Below the pieces are notes generated by a model. It worked only from the letters and a program-made list of their open reading frames with translations. It was not told the origin of the DNA and made no database searches. 64,000 nt of DNA, from positions 2,294,001 to 2,358,000 of the forward strand of contig NZ_LT607410.1 in NCBI RefSeq assembly GCF_900091515.1. Reading direction: 5' to 3'. Source of the stretch: Micromonospora purpureochromogenes. GTDB taxonomy: Bacteria; Actinomycetota; Actinomycetes; Mycobacteriales; Micromonosporaceae. This document shows positions 16,099-23,752 of the stretch, piece by piece (position 1 is the stretch's first letter; the number at the start of each line of letters is the position of its first letter). The translations under genes were made by a program, and so were the position numbers.

Positions 16099-17859
16099 TC
16101 AGCCCTGCTCGCGCCAGCGGTTGGTGATCGGCAGCCGGCGGTCCCGGCCGAACGCCTTGATGGAGATCTTCGTGCCCGGGGCGGACTGCCGGCGCTTGTA
16201 CTCGGCGGTGTCCACCATCCGGAGCACCCGGTCCACCACGGCCGGGTCGTGACCGGACTCCACCAGCCCCTTCCGGCCCAGGTCGCCGTCGACGTAGCCG
16301 ATCAGGATCGGGTCGAGCGCGTCGTAGTCGGGCAGCGTGTCGCTGTCCAGCTGGCCCGGGCTCAGCTCGGCCGACGGCGGCTTGCCGATCGAGCTCTCCG
16401 GGATCGGCGGGGTGTCGCCCCGGCTGGCCGCGTCGGCGTTGCGCCACTTCGCCAGCCGCCAGATCAGCGTCTTCCAGACGTCCTTGACCGGGTTGAAGCC
16501 GCCGACCGAGTCGCCGTACAGGGTTGAGTAGCCCACCGCCAGCTCGCTCTTGTTGCCGGTGGTGAGGACCAGGTGGCCCTCCTGGTTCGACAGCGCCATC
16601 AGGATCACGCCCCGGACCCGCGCCTGGAGGTTCTCCACCGTCACCCCGGACAGCGACATGTTGGCCAGGAAGGTGTCCACCATCGGCTGGATCGGCTCGA
16701 CCCGGTAGTCCAGGCCGGTCCGCTTGCCCAGGTCCTCGGCGTCGGACCGGGAGTGCTCCGAGGAGTGCTGGCTGGGCAGCGACACCCCGACCACCCGCTG
16801 CGGCCCGAGCGCGTCGACGGCGAGCGCGGCCACCACCGCCGAGTCGATGCCGCCGGACAGGCCCAGCACCACCGACGGGAAGCGGTTCTTGTTGACGTAG
16901 TCGCGCAGGCCGAGCACCAGCGCCTGCCACACCTCGGCCTCGTCGGCGACCGGTTCCATCACCCCGCCGGCGGCCGCCGGGCCTGTCGGCGCCGGCGGGA
17001 GGGATTCGACGGTACGGCGGATCACCCGCATCCCGTCAGCCAGCTCCTCCTCGTCCGCCCCGTGCTCGCCCGCCGCGGGCACCTCGACGTCGTGCACCAG
17101 CAGGTGCTCGACGAACTGCGGGGCGCGGGTGAGCAGGGTGCCGTCGGCCCCCACGATCATCGAGTCGCCCTCGAAGACCAGTTCGTCCTGGCCGCCGATC
17201 ATGTTGACGTACGCGATGGTCGCGCCGGCCTCGGCGGCCCGGCGGCGGACCAGCGGCAGCCGGATGTCGTCCTTGTTCAGCTCGTACGGCGAGCCGTTGA
17301 TGTTGACCACCAGCCCCACGCCGGCCTGCCGGGCCACCGCGAACGGGCCGCCGGCCTGCCAGAGGTCCTCGCAGATGGTCAGCGCCACGTCCACCCCGCC
17401 GACCCGCACGACGGTGAGGGCGTCGCCGGGAAGGAAGTAGCGGTCCTCGTCGAAGACGCCGTAGTTGGGCAGGTGGTGCTTGAAGTACGTGGCCACGACG
17501 CCGCCCGAGTGCAGCAGCGCGGCGGCGTTGCGGGCGCCCCGGCCCGGCTGGGCGTCCCCGCTGACCTGCGGCGGGCCGTCCGCGTCCAGGTAGCCGACCA
17601 CGACCGGCAGGTCGCCGAGGCCGTCGGCGGCCAGGTCGGCCGCGAGCTGCTCCAGCGCGGCCTTCGAGGCCGCCACGAAGGAGCGGCGGAAGACCAGGTC
17701 CTCGACCGGGTAGCCGGTCAGCATCATCTCCGGGAAGGCGACGAGCTGGGCGCCGGCGTCGGCGGCGCGGCGGCTCCACGTGCGGACCAGTTCGGCGTTG
17801 CCGGCGAGGTCGCCGACGGTCGGGTTGACCTGTGACAGGGCGAGACGCAGGGTGGGCAT
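16099..17859 (-). CDS. nadE: Glutamine-dependent NAD+ synthetase
   Basis: A 586-residue two-domain enzyme that amidates deamido-NAD using ammonia from glutamine. The N-terminal nitrilase-like glutaminase shows FPEMMLTGYPVEDL (E44), FKHHLPNYGVFDE and LTICEDLW, its Glu-Lys-Cys triad regions. The C-terminal synthetase shows LGLSGGIDSAVVAALA, the pyrophosphatase P-loop, and TTGNKSELAVGYSTLYGD. Length is within the range for this bifunctional type. The ATG at 17859 opens MPTLRLALSQVNPTVGD, the standard start of the nitrilase domain; the frame runs far upstream, antisense to glnA2, but that part is not this gene. Confidence 0.96.
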   Translation of the reverse strand: MPTLRLALSQVNPTVGDLAGNAELVRTWSRRAADAGAQLVAFPEMMLTGYPVEDLVFRRSFVAASKAALEQLAADLAADGLGDLPVVVGYLDADGPPQVSGDAQPGRGARNAAALLHSGGVVATYFKHHLPNYGVFDEDRYFLPGDALTVVRVGGVDVALTICEDLWQAGGPFAVARQAGVGLVVNINGSPYELNKDDIRLPLVRRRAAEAGATIAYVNMIGGQDELVFEGDSMIVGADGTLLTRAPQFVEHLLVHDVEVPAAGEHGADEEELADGMRVIRRTVESLPPAPTGPAAAGGVMEPVADEAEVWQALVLGLRDYVNKNRFPSVVLGLSGGIDSAVVAALAVDALGPQRVVGVSLPSQHSSEHSRSDAEDLGKRTGLDYRVEPIQPMVDTFLANMSLSGVTVENLQARVRGVILMALSNQEGHLVLTTGNKSELAVGYSTLYGDSVGGFNPVKDVWKTLIWRLAKWRNADAASRGDTPPIPESSIGKPPSAELSPGQLDSDTLPDYDALDPILIGYVDGDLGRKGLVESGHDPAVVDRVLRMVDTAEYKRRQSAPGTKISIKAFGRDRRLPITNRWREQG

Positions 17860-17974
17860 GTCCTCATCTTGCCCCAGCGCCGGCGTACCGACGCGCTGGC
17901 CGGGACGAGACGGCGGCCACCCTCCCGGGTGGCCGACGGCGGGCGGGACACGACGGGACGGGCGGCGGTGCTTC

Positions 17975-17990
17975 GCGTAACGTCGGCGTA
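17975..17990 (+). promoter_or_regulatory. Possible GlnR half-operator upstream of glnA2
   Basis: GTAAC, six bases, GTAAC lie 83 bp before the glnA2 start. GlnR boxes are GTnAC and GAAAC-like pentamers spaced by 6 nt, so this is a plausible but incomplete site. The far better four-box site upstream of glnA1 makes this one worth noting. Confidence 0.35.
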
Positions 17991-18072
17991 ACGAGGCCCG
18001 GGGAGACTGGGCGGTCAGGTCGGGCGCAGCCCGGTCGAAGGCGGACAAAGAGTGTCGCGAGGGGTTGGGGAA

Positions 18073-19422
18073 GTGGACCGTCAGCAGGAGTTCGTCCTCC
18101 GTACGCTGGAAGAGCGGGACATCCGGTTCGTCCGGCTGTGGTTCACCGACGTGCTCGGCACGCTCAAGAGCGTGTCGGTCGCCCCCGCCGAGCTGGAGGC
18201 CGCCTTCGAGGAGGGCATCGGGTTCGACGGCTCCGCGATCGAGGGCTTCGCCCGGGTCTTCGAGTCCGACATGGTCGCCATGCCGGACCCGACCACCTTC
18301 CAGGTCTTCCCGTTCGAGGGCGGGGTCAGCGGCGAGAGCGCCCGGATGTTCTGCGACATCCTGCTCCCCGACGGTGGTCCCTCCTGGGCGGACCCGCGGC
18401 ACGTGCTGCGCCGGATGCTGTCCAAGGCAGCCGAGAAGGGCTTCACCTTCTACACCCACCCGGAGATCGAGTTCTTCCTGCTGGAGAACGGGCCGATGGA
18501 CGGGTCGCTGCCGGTGCCCGTGGACACCGGCGGCTACTTCGAGCACACCACGCACGCCGTGGCGCGGGACTTCCGCCGCCAGGCCGTGCTGGCCCTGGAA
18601 CGGATCGGCATCTCGGTGGAGTTCAGCCACCACGAGGTGGCCCCCGGCCAGCAGGAGATCGACCTGCGCTACGCCGACGCGCTGACCACCGCCGACAACA
18701 TCATGACCTTCCGGCACGTGGTCAAGGAGGTGGCGCTCTCCACCGGCGTGCAGGCCAGCTTCATGCCGAAGCCCTTCACCGACCAGCCCGGCAGCGGCAT
18801 GCACACCCACCTGTCGCTGTTCGAGGGGGAGCGCAACGCGTTCCACGACGCCGGCGACCCGATGAAGCTCTCCAAGGTGGCCAAGTCGTTCATCGCCGGC
18901 CTGCTGATGCACGCCCGCGAGTACACCGCGGTCACCAACCAGTGGGTCAACTCGTACAAGCGGCTCTTCCCGCTGGCGCTGCCGGACCGGATCACCGAGA
19001 GCCCGGCGTACGTCTGCTGGGGTCACCTGAACCGCTCGGCGCTGGTCCGGGTGCCCGCGTACGGCAAGCCGAACTCGGCCCGGGTGGAGGTCCGCTCGCT
19101 GGACTCGGCGACGAACCCGTACCTCGCCTTCGCGGTGCTGCTCGGCGCCGGCCTCAAGGGCATCGAGGAGGGCTACGAGCTGCCGCCGGGCGCCGAGGAC
19201 GACGTCTGGTCGCTGACCAGCGCCGAGCGGCGGGCCATGGGGTACGAGGCGCTGCCGGAGAACCTCGCCGAGGCGATCGACGTGATGGCCGGCTCGGAGC
19301 TGATCGCCGAGGTGCTCGGCGAGCACGTCTTCGACTTCTTCCTGCGCAACAAGCGCGCCGAGTGGGAGCAGTACCGCCGCGAGGTCACCCCGTACGAGCG
19401 GCAGCGATACCTGTCGCTCTAG
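18073..19422 (+). CDS. glnA2: Type I glutamine synthetase, GlnA2-like
   Basis: A 449-residue glutamine synthetase: LWFTDVLGTLKSVSVAP, GIGFDGSAIEGFAR, HPEIEFFLL, SHHEVAPGQQEIDLR and SFMPKPF are the metal and substrate motifs. It lacks the adenylylation loop (NLYDLPPEE type) seen in the second synthetase at 33979-35403; the equivalent reads GYELPPGAEDD. It is therefore probably not controlled by GlnE. The sequence and neighbourhood match mycobacterial GlnA2. The GTG at 18073 (VDRQQEF) is preferred over the GTG at 18052 because it follows GGGG and matches the mycobacterial start. Confidence 0.94.
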   Translation: MDRQQEFVLRTLEERDIRFVRLWFTDVLGTLKSVSVAPAELEAAFEEGIGFDGSAIEGFARVFESDMVAMPDPTTFQVFPFEGGVSGESARMFCDILLPDGGPSWADPRHVLRRMLSKAAEKGFTFYTHPEIEFFLLENGPMDGSLPVPVDTGGYFEHTTHAVARDFRRQAVLALERIGISVEFSHHEVAPGQQEIDLRYADALTTADNIMTFRHVVKEVALSTGVQASFMPKPFTDQPGSGMHTHLSLFEGERNAFHDAGDPMKLSKVAKSFIAGLLMHAREYTAVTNQWVNSYKRLFPLALPDRITESPAYVCWGHLNRSALVRVPAYGKPNSARVEVRSLDSATNPYLAFAVLLGAGLKGIEEGYELPPGAEDDVWSLTSAERRAMGYEALPENLAEAIDVMAGSELIAEVLGEHVFDFFLRNKRAEWEQYRREVTPYERQRYLSL

Positions 19423-19502
19423 ATCGCGGTGGCGCGGTGCCGCTATCGTCTCGATCACCGCGCCGGCACCCTCGCCGGGCGTAGGAGGCCGGGAGGCAGT
19501 CG

Positions 19503-19928
19503 GTGCTGGAGGATCTGCTCAGCGGGGCGTGGCAGAGCGTGGTGTTCGGGGTCGTCGGGGTGGCCCTGATGGCGGCCGGCTTCCTACTGGTCGACGTGTT
19601 GACCCCGGGGAGGCTGCGCGAGCTGATCTGGGTGCGCCGCAACGGCAACGCCGCGCTGCTGCTCGCCGCCAACCAGCTCGGCATCGCCGGGATCGTCTTC
19701 ACCGCGATCCTGACCAGTTACAGCGACTTCGCCAAGGGGCTCGCCTCCACGGTGATCTTCGGGCTGATCGGGCTGGCCATCATGGCGCTGGCCTTCTTCG
19801 TGCTCGACCTGCTGACGCCGGGCCGGCTGGGCGAGATCATCTGCTCCGACGAGCCGCACCCTGCGGCCCGGGTCAGCGCCGCCACCCACTTCGGCGCCGC
19901 GCTGATCGTCTGCGCCTGCATCGCCTGA
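19503..19928 (+). CDS. DUF350-family membrane protein
   Basis: A 141-residue protein with four hydrophobic helices in two similar halves; the repeat LLVDVLTPGRLRELIW (28-43) versus FVLDLLTPGRLGEII (99-113) is the DUF350 internal duplication. DUF350 proteins are uncharacterised inner-membrane proteins. The GTG at 19503 follows GGGAGG. It lies 80 bp downstream of glnA2 and may be read from the same transcript. Confidence 0.85.
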   Translation: MLEDLLSGAWQSVVFGVVGVALMAAGFLLVDVLTPGRLRELIWVRRNGNAALLLAANQLGIAGIVFTAILTSYSDFAKGLASTVIFGLIGLAIMALAFFVLDLLTPGRLGEIICSDEPHPAARVSAATHFGAALIVCACIA

Positions 19929-19976
19929 GCGCACCGCCTGAGCGTCGCTGTCGTACCCCCGGCCTAGGTTGCGGGG

Positions 19977-20669
19977 GTGAATCGCACCGACCGCCTCTAC
20001 GCCCTGGTGGAGGAGCTGCGGGCGGTGTCGCCCCGGCCGCGCAGCGCCCGCTGGCTGGCCGGGCGCTTCGAGGTGAGCACCCGCACCATCGAGCGGGACA
20101 TCAGCGCCCTGCAGGGCTCCGGCGTGCCGATCTGGGCCGAGCCCGGCCGCACCGGCGGCTACGTGGTCGACCGGGCGCACACCCTGCCACCGGTCAACCT
20201 CACCGCCGCCGAGGCGGTGGCGATGGCCGTCGCGCTGCACCGGCTCGGCGGCACGCCGTTCGCCGGGGCGGGCGCCACCGCCCTGCGTAAGCTGCTGGCG
20301 GTCATGCCGGCCGTCGACGCGGCCGAGGCGCACCGGCTCGCCGACCGGGTGCACCTGATCGGCGACGGGCCGGCCACGCCCGTCCCGGCCGTCGTCGCCG
20401 ACGCGGTCTCCGCGCGGCGCGTGCTGCGCCTGCGGTACGCCGACGGCGCCGGCACGGCGTCGGTACGCGAGGTCGAACCGCTGGGCTACCTCGGCAACCC
20501 CCGACACTGGTACCTGCTCGCCTGGTGCCGGCTGCGGGACGGGCTGCGCTGCTTCCGCACCGATCGGATCCTCGGGGTGGCGGCGCTGCCCGAGGTGGTC
20601 ACCCGCGAGCTGCGCCTCGACGACCTGGACATCCCGCACGAGCGGGTCCGCGCGCTGAGCCTGGTCTGA
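19977..20669 (+). CDS. HTH and WYL-domain transcriptional regulator
   Basis: A 230-residue regulator. Residues 1-60 form a DeoR-like helix-turn-helix (RSARWLAGRFEVSTRTIERD), followed by GGYVVDRAHTLPPVNLTAAEAVA, and a C-terminal WYL region (LGYLGNPRHWYLLAWCRLRDGLRCFRTDR, where the triad reads W-Y-L). WYL domains sense ligands, often nucleotides or nucleic acids. It sits 49 bp after the DUF350 gene and 120 bp before a VOC protein, a frequent partner of such regulators. The start GTG at 19977 begins the HTH directly. Confidence 0.9.
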   Translation: MNRTDRLYALVEELRAVSPRPRSARWLAGRFEVSTRTIERDISALQGSGVPIWAEPGRTGGYVVDRAHTLPPVNLTAAEAVAMAVALHRLGGTPFAGAGATALRKLLAVMPAVDAAEAHRLADRVHLIGDGPATPVPAVVADAVSARRVLRLRYADGAGTASVREVEPLGYLGNPRHWYLLAWCRLRDGLRCFRTDRILGVAALPEVVTRELRLDDLDIPHERVRALSLV

Positions 20670-20789
20670 GCGTCCGGCTGCGGGGCCGAATCGTCGGGGA
20701 AACACCGACAGGACGGTGTCGCGGACGACCCCGAGGCTGACTCCTGACGAGCCCGGCCGACCGGTCGGGCCTGCGACGGGAGGCGACAC

Positions 20790-21170
20790 ATGTCCACGAT
20801 CACCAACGCGGTCAGCTGGTTCGAGGTCGGCACCGACCGGCCCGAGGAGACCGGGCGGTTCTACGCCGACGTGTTCGGTTGGGCGTTCACCGAACAGGGC
20901 AGCCCCGAGACGTCGTACCGGGTGGTGGAGCCGGGGCCGGAGGGGTCGATCCAGGGCGCGATCCGGGCCACCGGCGGGGCCGGCCCGAACTACGCGGTGT
21001 TCTACGTGCAGGTGGCCGATGTGGCCGACACCTGCCGGCGGGCCGAGGCGGCCGGCGGCAAGGTGCTGGTGCCGCTCAAGTCGAACGACAACGGCCTCAC
21101 CTTCGCCCACCTGCTCGACCCGGCCGGCAACCACTTCGGCGTCTTCGCGCCGCCGCCCGCCGGGGCGTGA
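20790..21170 (+). CDS. VOC-family (glyoxalase-like) protein
   Basis: A 126-residue single VOC module. TNAVSWFEVGTDRPEETGRFYADVFGW opens the first beta-alpha-beta unit, and GGKVLVPLKSNDNGLTFAHLLDPAGNHFGVF closes the second. Such proteins include metal-dependent lyases and drug-binding proteins; the ligand set here is unclear. The ATG at 20790 has GGGAGG upstream. It is adjacent to the WYL regulator that may control it. Confidence 0.86.
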   Translation: MSTITNAVSWFEVGTDRPEETGRFYADVFGWAFTEQGSPETSYRVVEPGPEGSIQGAIRATGGAGPNYAVFYVQVADVADTCRRAEAAGGKVLVPLKSNDNGLTFAHLLDPAGNHFGVFAPPPAGA

Positions 21171-21391
21171 GCCCGCCGCCTGCCCGCCCGGCACGGTCGC
21201 CCGGACGGGCAGGTGCTGAGGTTGCCCGACCCGTCCGGCCCGGCAGCGCCGCCGGGCCGGAGGGCCGCCGCGCGCCGGCCGGGTTGGCCGGCGCGCGGTC
21301 GGATCGGGTACGGGGATGGCCCCGCCGCTGGGGGTGGGCCGGCCGGGAGGAGACCGACGGCCGGGGGAGGGCCACGGCGGGGCCACCCGGG

Positions 21392-21850
21392 TCACCTGCC
21401 GGTCATACCCTCGCCGCCGTGGTGGCCACGGCCGCCCGGGCCCGGGAAGACGCCGGCCTCGGCGGCCTTGGTGATGACGTCGGCCTGCTCCTGGGTGAGC
21501 TTGCCGTCCTTGACCGCCTGGGCCAGCCGGTCCTTGAGGGCCGCCTGCCGGTCCTCGGCGGAGGGGCGCTCCGGGCGGTCGGCCTTGCGCTGCTCGCGCA
21601 GCTTCTCCAGCGCGGCGGTCACCTTCTCGGTGGGCACGCCGAGCTCCTTGGCCAGCGCCTCGGCGAACTCGCCCTGGCGGTCGGCCTTCTGCTGCTGCCG
21701 GTCGGTGCCCTGGTCGGTGCTGCTGCTGGCGCTGGGCGACGGGGTGGCGTCCTCGGCGAAGGCCACCGTGGGGGCGGCGATCCCCACGCCGAGCACTCCG
21801 GCGGCGGCGAGCCCGGCCAGCAGGTGCTTCTTCGACATCGTGCGGGACAT
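21392..21850 (-). CDS. Secreted, charged helical protein
   Basis: A 152-residue protein. Residues 1-32 form a signal peptide (LLAGLAAAGVLGVGIAAPTVAFA, cut near AFA). The mature part starts with a Ser/Thr/Pro/Gln stretch, then a Lys/Glu/Ala helical region (GEFAEALAKELGVPTEKVTAALEKL) resembling calcium-binding-like or LTXXQ-like repeats found in small exported actinobacterial proteins, and ends with a Gly/His tail (GGRGHHGGEG) that might bind metal. The ATG at 21850 is preceded by TGGAGGAC. Function unknown. Confidence 0.78.
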   Translation of the reverse strand: MSRTMSKKHLLAGLAAAGVLGVGIAAPTVAFAEDATPSPSASSSTDQGTDRQQQKADRQGEFAEALAKELGVPTEKVTAALEKLREQRKADRPERPSAEDRQAALKDRLAQAVKDGKLTQEQADVITKAAEAGVFPGPGGRGHHGGEGMTGR

Positions 21851-21975
21851 CAGTCCTCCAGTGATCGGTGGTTGGTGCGATGACCTCACCGACAGTGACC
21901 ACCGAACCTGGGCCGCACCCGTGCCGACCCTGTCACCCAGCTGAAAATCCCACCCCCGCATCGGGGCGGGGTGGG

Positions 21976-22905
21976 TCAGCGGACGGCGGGGGAGACGGTG
22001 AGGGTGCCGGCGTCGGCGTCGAGGGTGGCGCGGGTGCCGACCGGGACGGTGAGCTGGCCGACGCCGTGGCCGACTGGTAGGCCGCCGAGGACCGGGACGC
22101 CGAGATCGCCCAGGCACTCGGTGAGCACGTCGGTGACCGTGGTGTCCCAGCCGTCGGCACACTCGGTGAACTGGCCGACCGCCACCCCGGCCACGCCGTC
22201 CAGCACGCCCGCCCGGCGCAGGTGGGTCAGCATCCGGTCGACCTTGTACGGGGGCTCCTGCACCTCCTCGATCAACAGCACCGCGCCGGTCAGGTCGGGC
22301 ATGTCCGGGGTGCCGATGGAGGCGGTGATCAGGCAGAGGTTGCCGCCGAGCAGCGGACCGGCCGCCCGGCCGGGCACCCGGACGGCGAAGGTCTCCTCGT
22401 CCGGCGTGGCGGCGACGGTCACCGGCTCGGTGGTCATCAGCGCGGCGTGCAGCGATTCCGCCGAGCGCAGCGGGAGGCGCTCGTCCAGCCAGGCCGCGCC
22501 GGGGCCGTGCACCCCGGCCAGCCGGGCGCCCCGCCAGAGCGCGAACTGCAGCGCGGTGATGTCCGAGAAGCCGGCGACCACCTTCGGGTCCCGCCGTACC
22601 GCGGCCATGTCGATCAGGTCGACCACCCGCTGCGCGCCGTAACCGCCCCGGGTGCAGATCACCCCGCGCACCTCCGGGTCGGCGAAGGCGGTGTTCAGGT
22701 CGGCGGCGCGCAGCGCGTCGTCGCCGGCCAGGTAGCCCCGCCGCGCGTACGCGTTCGGCGCCAGCACCGGGCGCAGCCCCCAACCGGTCAGCAGCTCGAC
22801 GCCCCGGGCCACCCGTTCGGGCCGGGTCGGGCCGGACGGCGACACGAGCATCACCGTGTCACCGGGGCGCAGGACCGGCGGGCGCAGGCATTCGTCGGTG
22901 ATCAC
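21976..22905 (-). CDS. LD-carboxypeptidase (peptidase S66 family)
   Basis: A 309-residue protein of family S66, serine peptidases that trim the terminal D-alanine from muropeptide tetrapeptides in cell-wall recycling; some members instead cleave microcin C-type adducts (MccF). GDTVMLVSPSGP opens the fold, ICTRGGYGAQRVVDLID is the nucleophile-elbow region and KVVAGFSDIT is a conserved segment; LLGGNLCLI and LLIEEVQEPPYKVDRML follow. The GTG at 22905 is chosen as the nearest start before the domain. It is divergent from the amidotransferase gene at 22984. Confidence 0.88.
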   Translation of the reverse strand: MITDECLRPPVLRPGDTVMLVSPSGPTRPERVARGVELLTGWGLRPVLAPNAYARRGYLAGDDALRAADLNTAFADPEVRGVICTRGGYGAQRVVDLIDMAAVRRDPKVVAGFSDITALQFALWRGARLAGVHGPGAAWLDERLPLRSAESLHAALMTTEPVTVAATPDEETFAVRVPGRAAGPLLGGNLCLITASIGTPDMPDLTGAVLLIEEVQEPPYKVDRMLTHLRRAGVLDGVAGVAVGQFTECADGWDTTVTDVLTECLGDLGVPVLGGLPVGHGVGQLTVPVGTRATLDADAGTLTVSPAVR

Positions 22906-22983
22906 AGCGGCAGAGCCTAGTCGGCGCGGTGGGCGGCCGAGCCGTTCCGGGTCGGCGCCGGCGCACCCGATAGCCTCGACACC

Positions 22984-23751
22984 GTGGCGACCGCGCTGGT
23001 GATCGAGAATGACCCGACCGACGACCTCCGCCGGCTGGGGGAGTGGCTGACCGAGGGGGGCCTCGACCTGCGGGTGCTCCGCCCGCACGCCGGCGACGAG
23101 CTCCCCGCCGACCTGGCGGGGTACGCCGCGCTGGTGGTGCTCGGCGGCGAGCAGCAGGCGTATCCGCTGCCCGACGGCAGCCCCGGCGCGCCCTGGTTCC
23201 CGGCGCTGGAGGGGCTGCTGCGCAAGGCGGTCCGGTACCGGGTGCCGACCCTCGGCGTCTGCCTCGGCGGGCAGCTGCTGGCCACCGCCCACGCCGGCCT
23301 GGTCGAGCGGAGCCCGTCCGGCCCGGAGGTCGGCCCCGGCGTGGTCGGCAAGCGGGACGCCGCCGACGCCGACCCGCTGTTCCGGTACGTGCCGCTGATC
23401 CCGGACGTGCTCCAGTGGCACACCGACGAGATCACCGAGCTGCCCCGGGGCGCCACCCTGCTGGCCGCCTCGACCCGCTACCCGCACCAGGCGTTCCGCC
23501 TCGGTGACCGGGCCTGGGGTTTGCAGTTCCACATCGAGTGCGACACCGCGATGATCGCCGACTGGGCCCGCGACTCCGACCTGCTGGCCGAGCTGGGCTA
23601 CGACCCGGAGCTGGTGGTGGCCGCCTGCGACCGGGTGATGGCCGACGTGGAGGAGGTCTGGCAGCCGTTCGCGATCCGCTTCGCCGCGCTGGCCCTCGGC
23701 GAGCTGGGCGACGAGCCCACCCGGCGAAGCCTGCCGCTGCTCGGGCAGTGA
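22984..23751 (+). CDS. Class I glutamine amidotransferase-like protein
   Basis: A 255-residue stand-alone GATase-like protein. C93 in LGVCLGGQLL is the nucleophile and H/E in GLQFHIECD complete the triad, so it is likely catalytically competent. ALVVLGGEQQAYP forms the oxyanion strand. Such enzymes, often called GMP-synthase-like, release ammonia from glutamine for unknown acceptors. The stop TGA ends one base before the glnE ATG, so the two genes are almost certainly co-transcribed and translationally coupled, linking it to glutamine metabolism. GTG start at 22984. Confidence 0.9.
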   Translation: MATALVIENDPTDDLRRLGEWLTEGGLDLRVLRPHAGDELPADLAGYAALVVLGGEQQAYPLPDGSPGAPWFPALEGLLRKAVRYRVPTLGVCLGGQLLATAHAGLVERSPSGPEVGPGVVGKRDAADADPLFRYVPLIPDVLQWHTDEITELPRGATLLAASTRYPHQAFRLGDRAWGLQFHIECDTAMIADWARDSDLLAELGYDPELVVAACDRVMADVEEVWQPFAIRFAALALGELGDEPTRRSLPLLGQ

Positions 23752-23752
23752 G

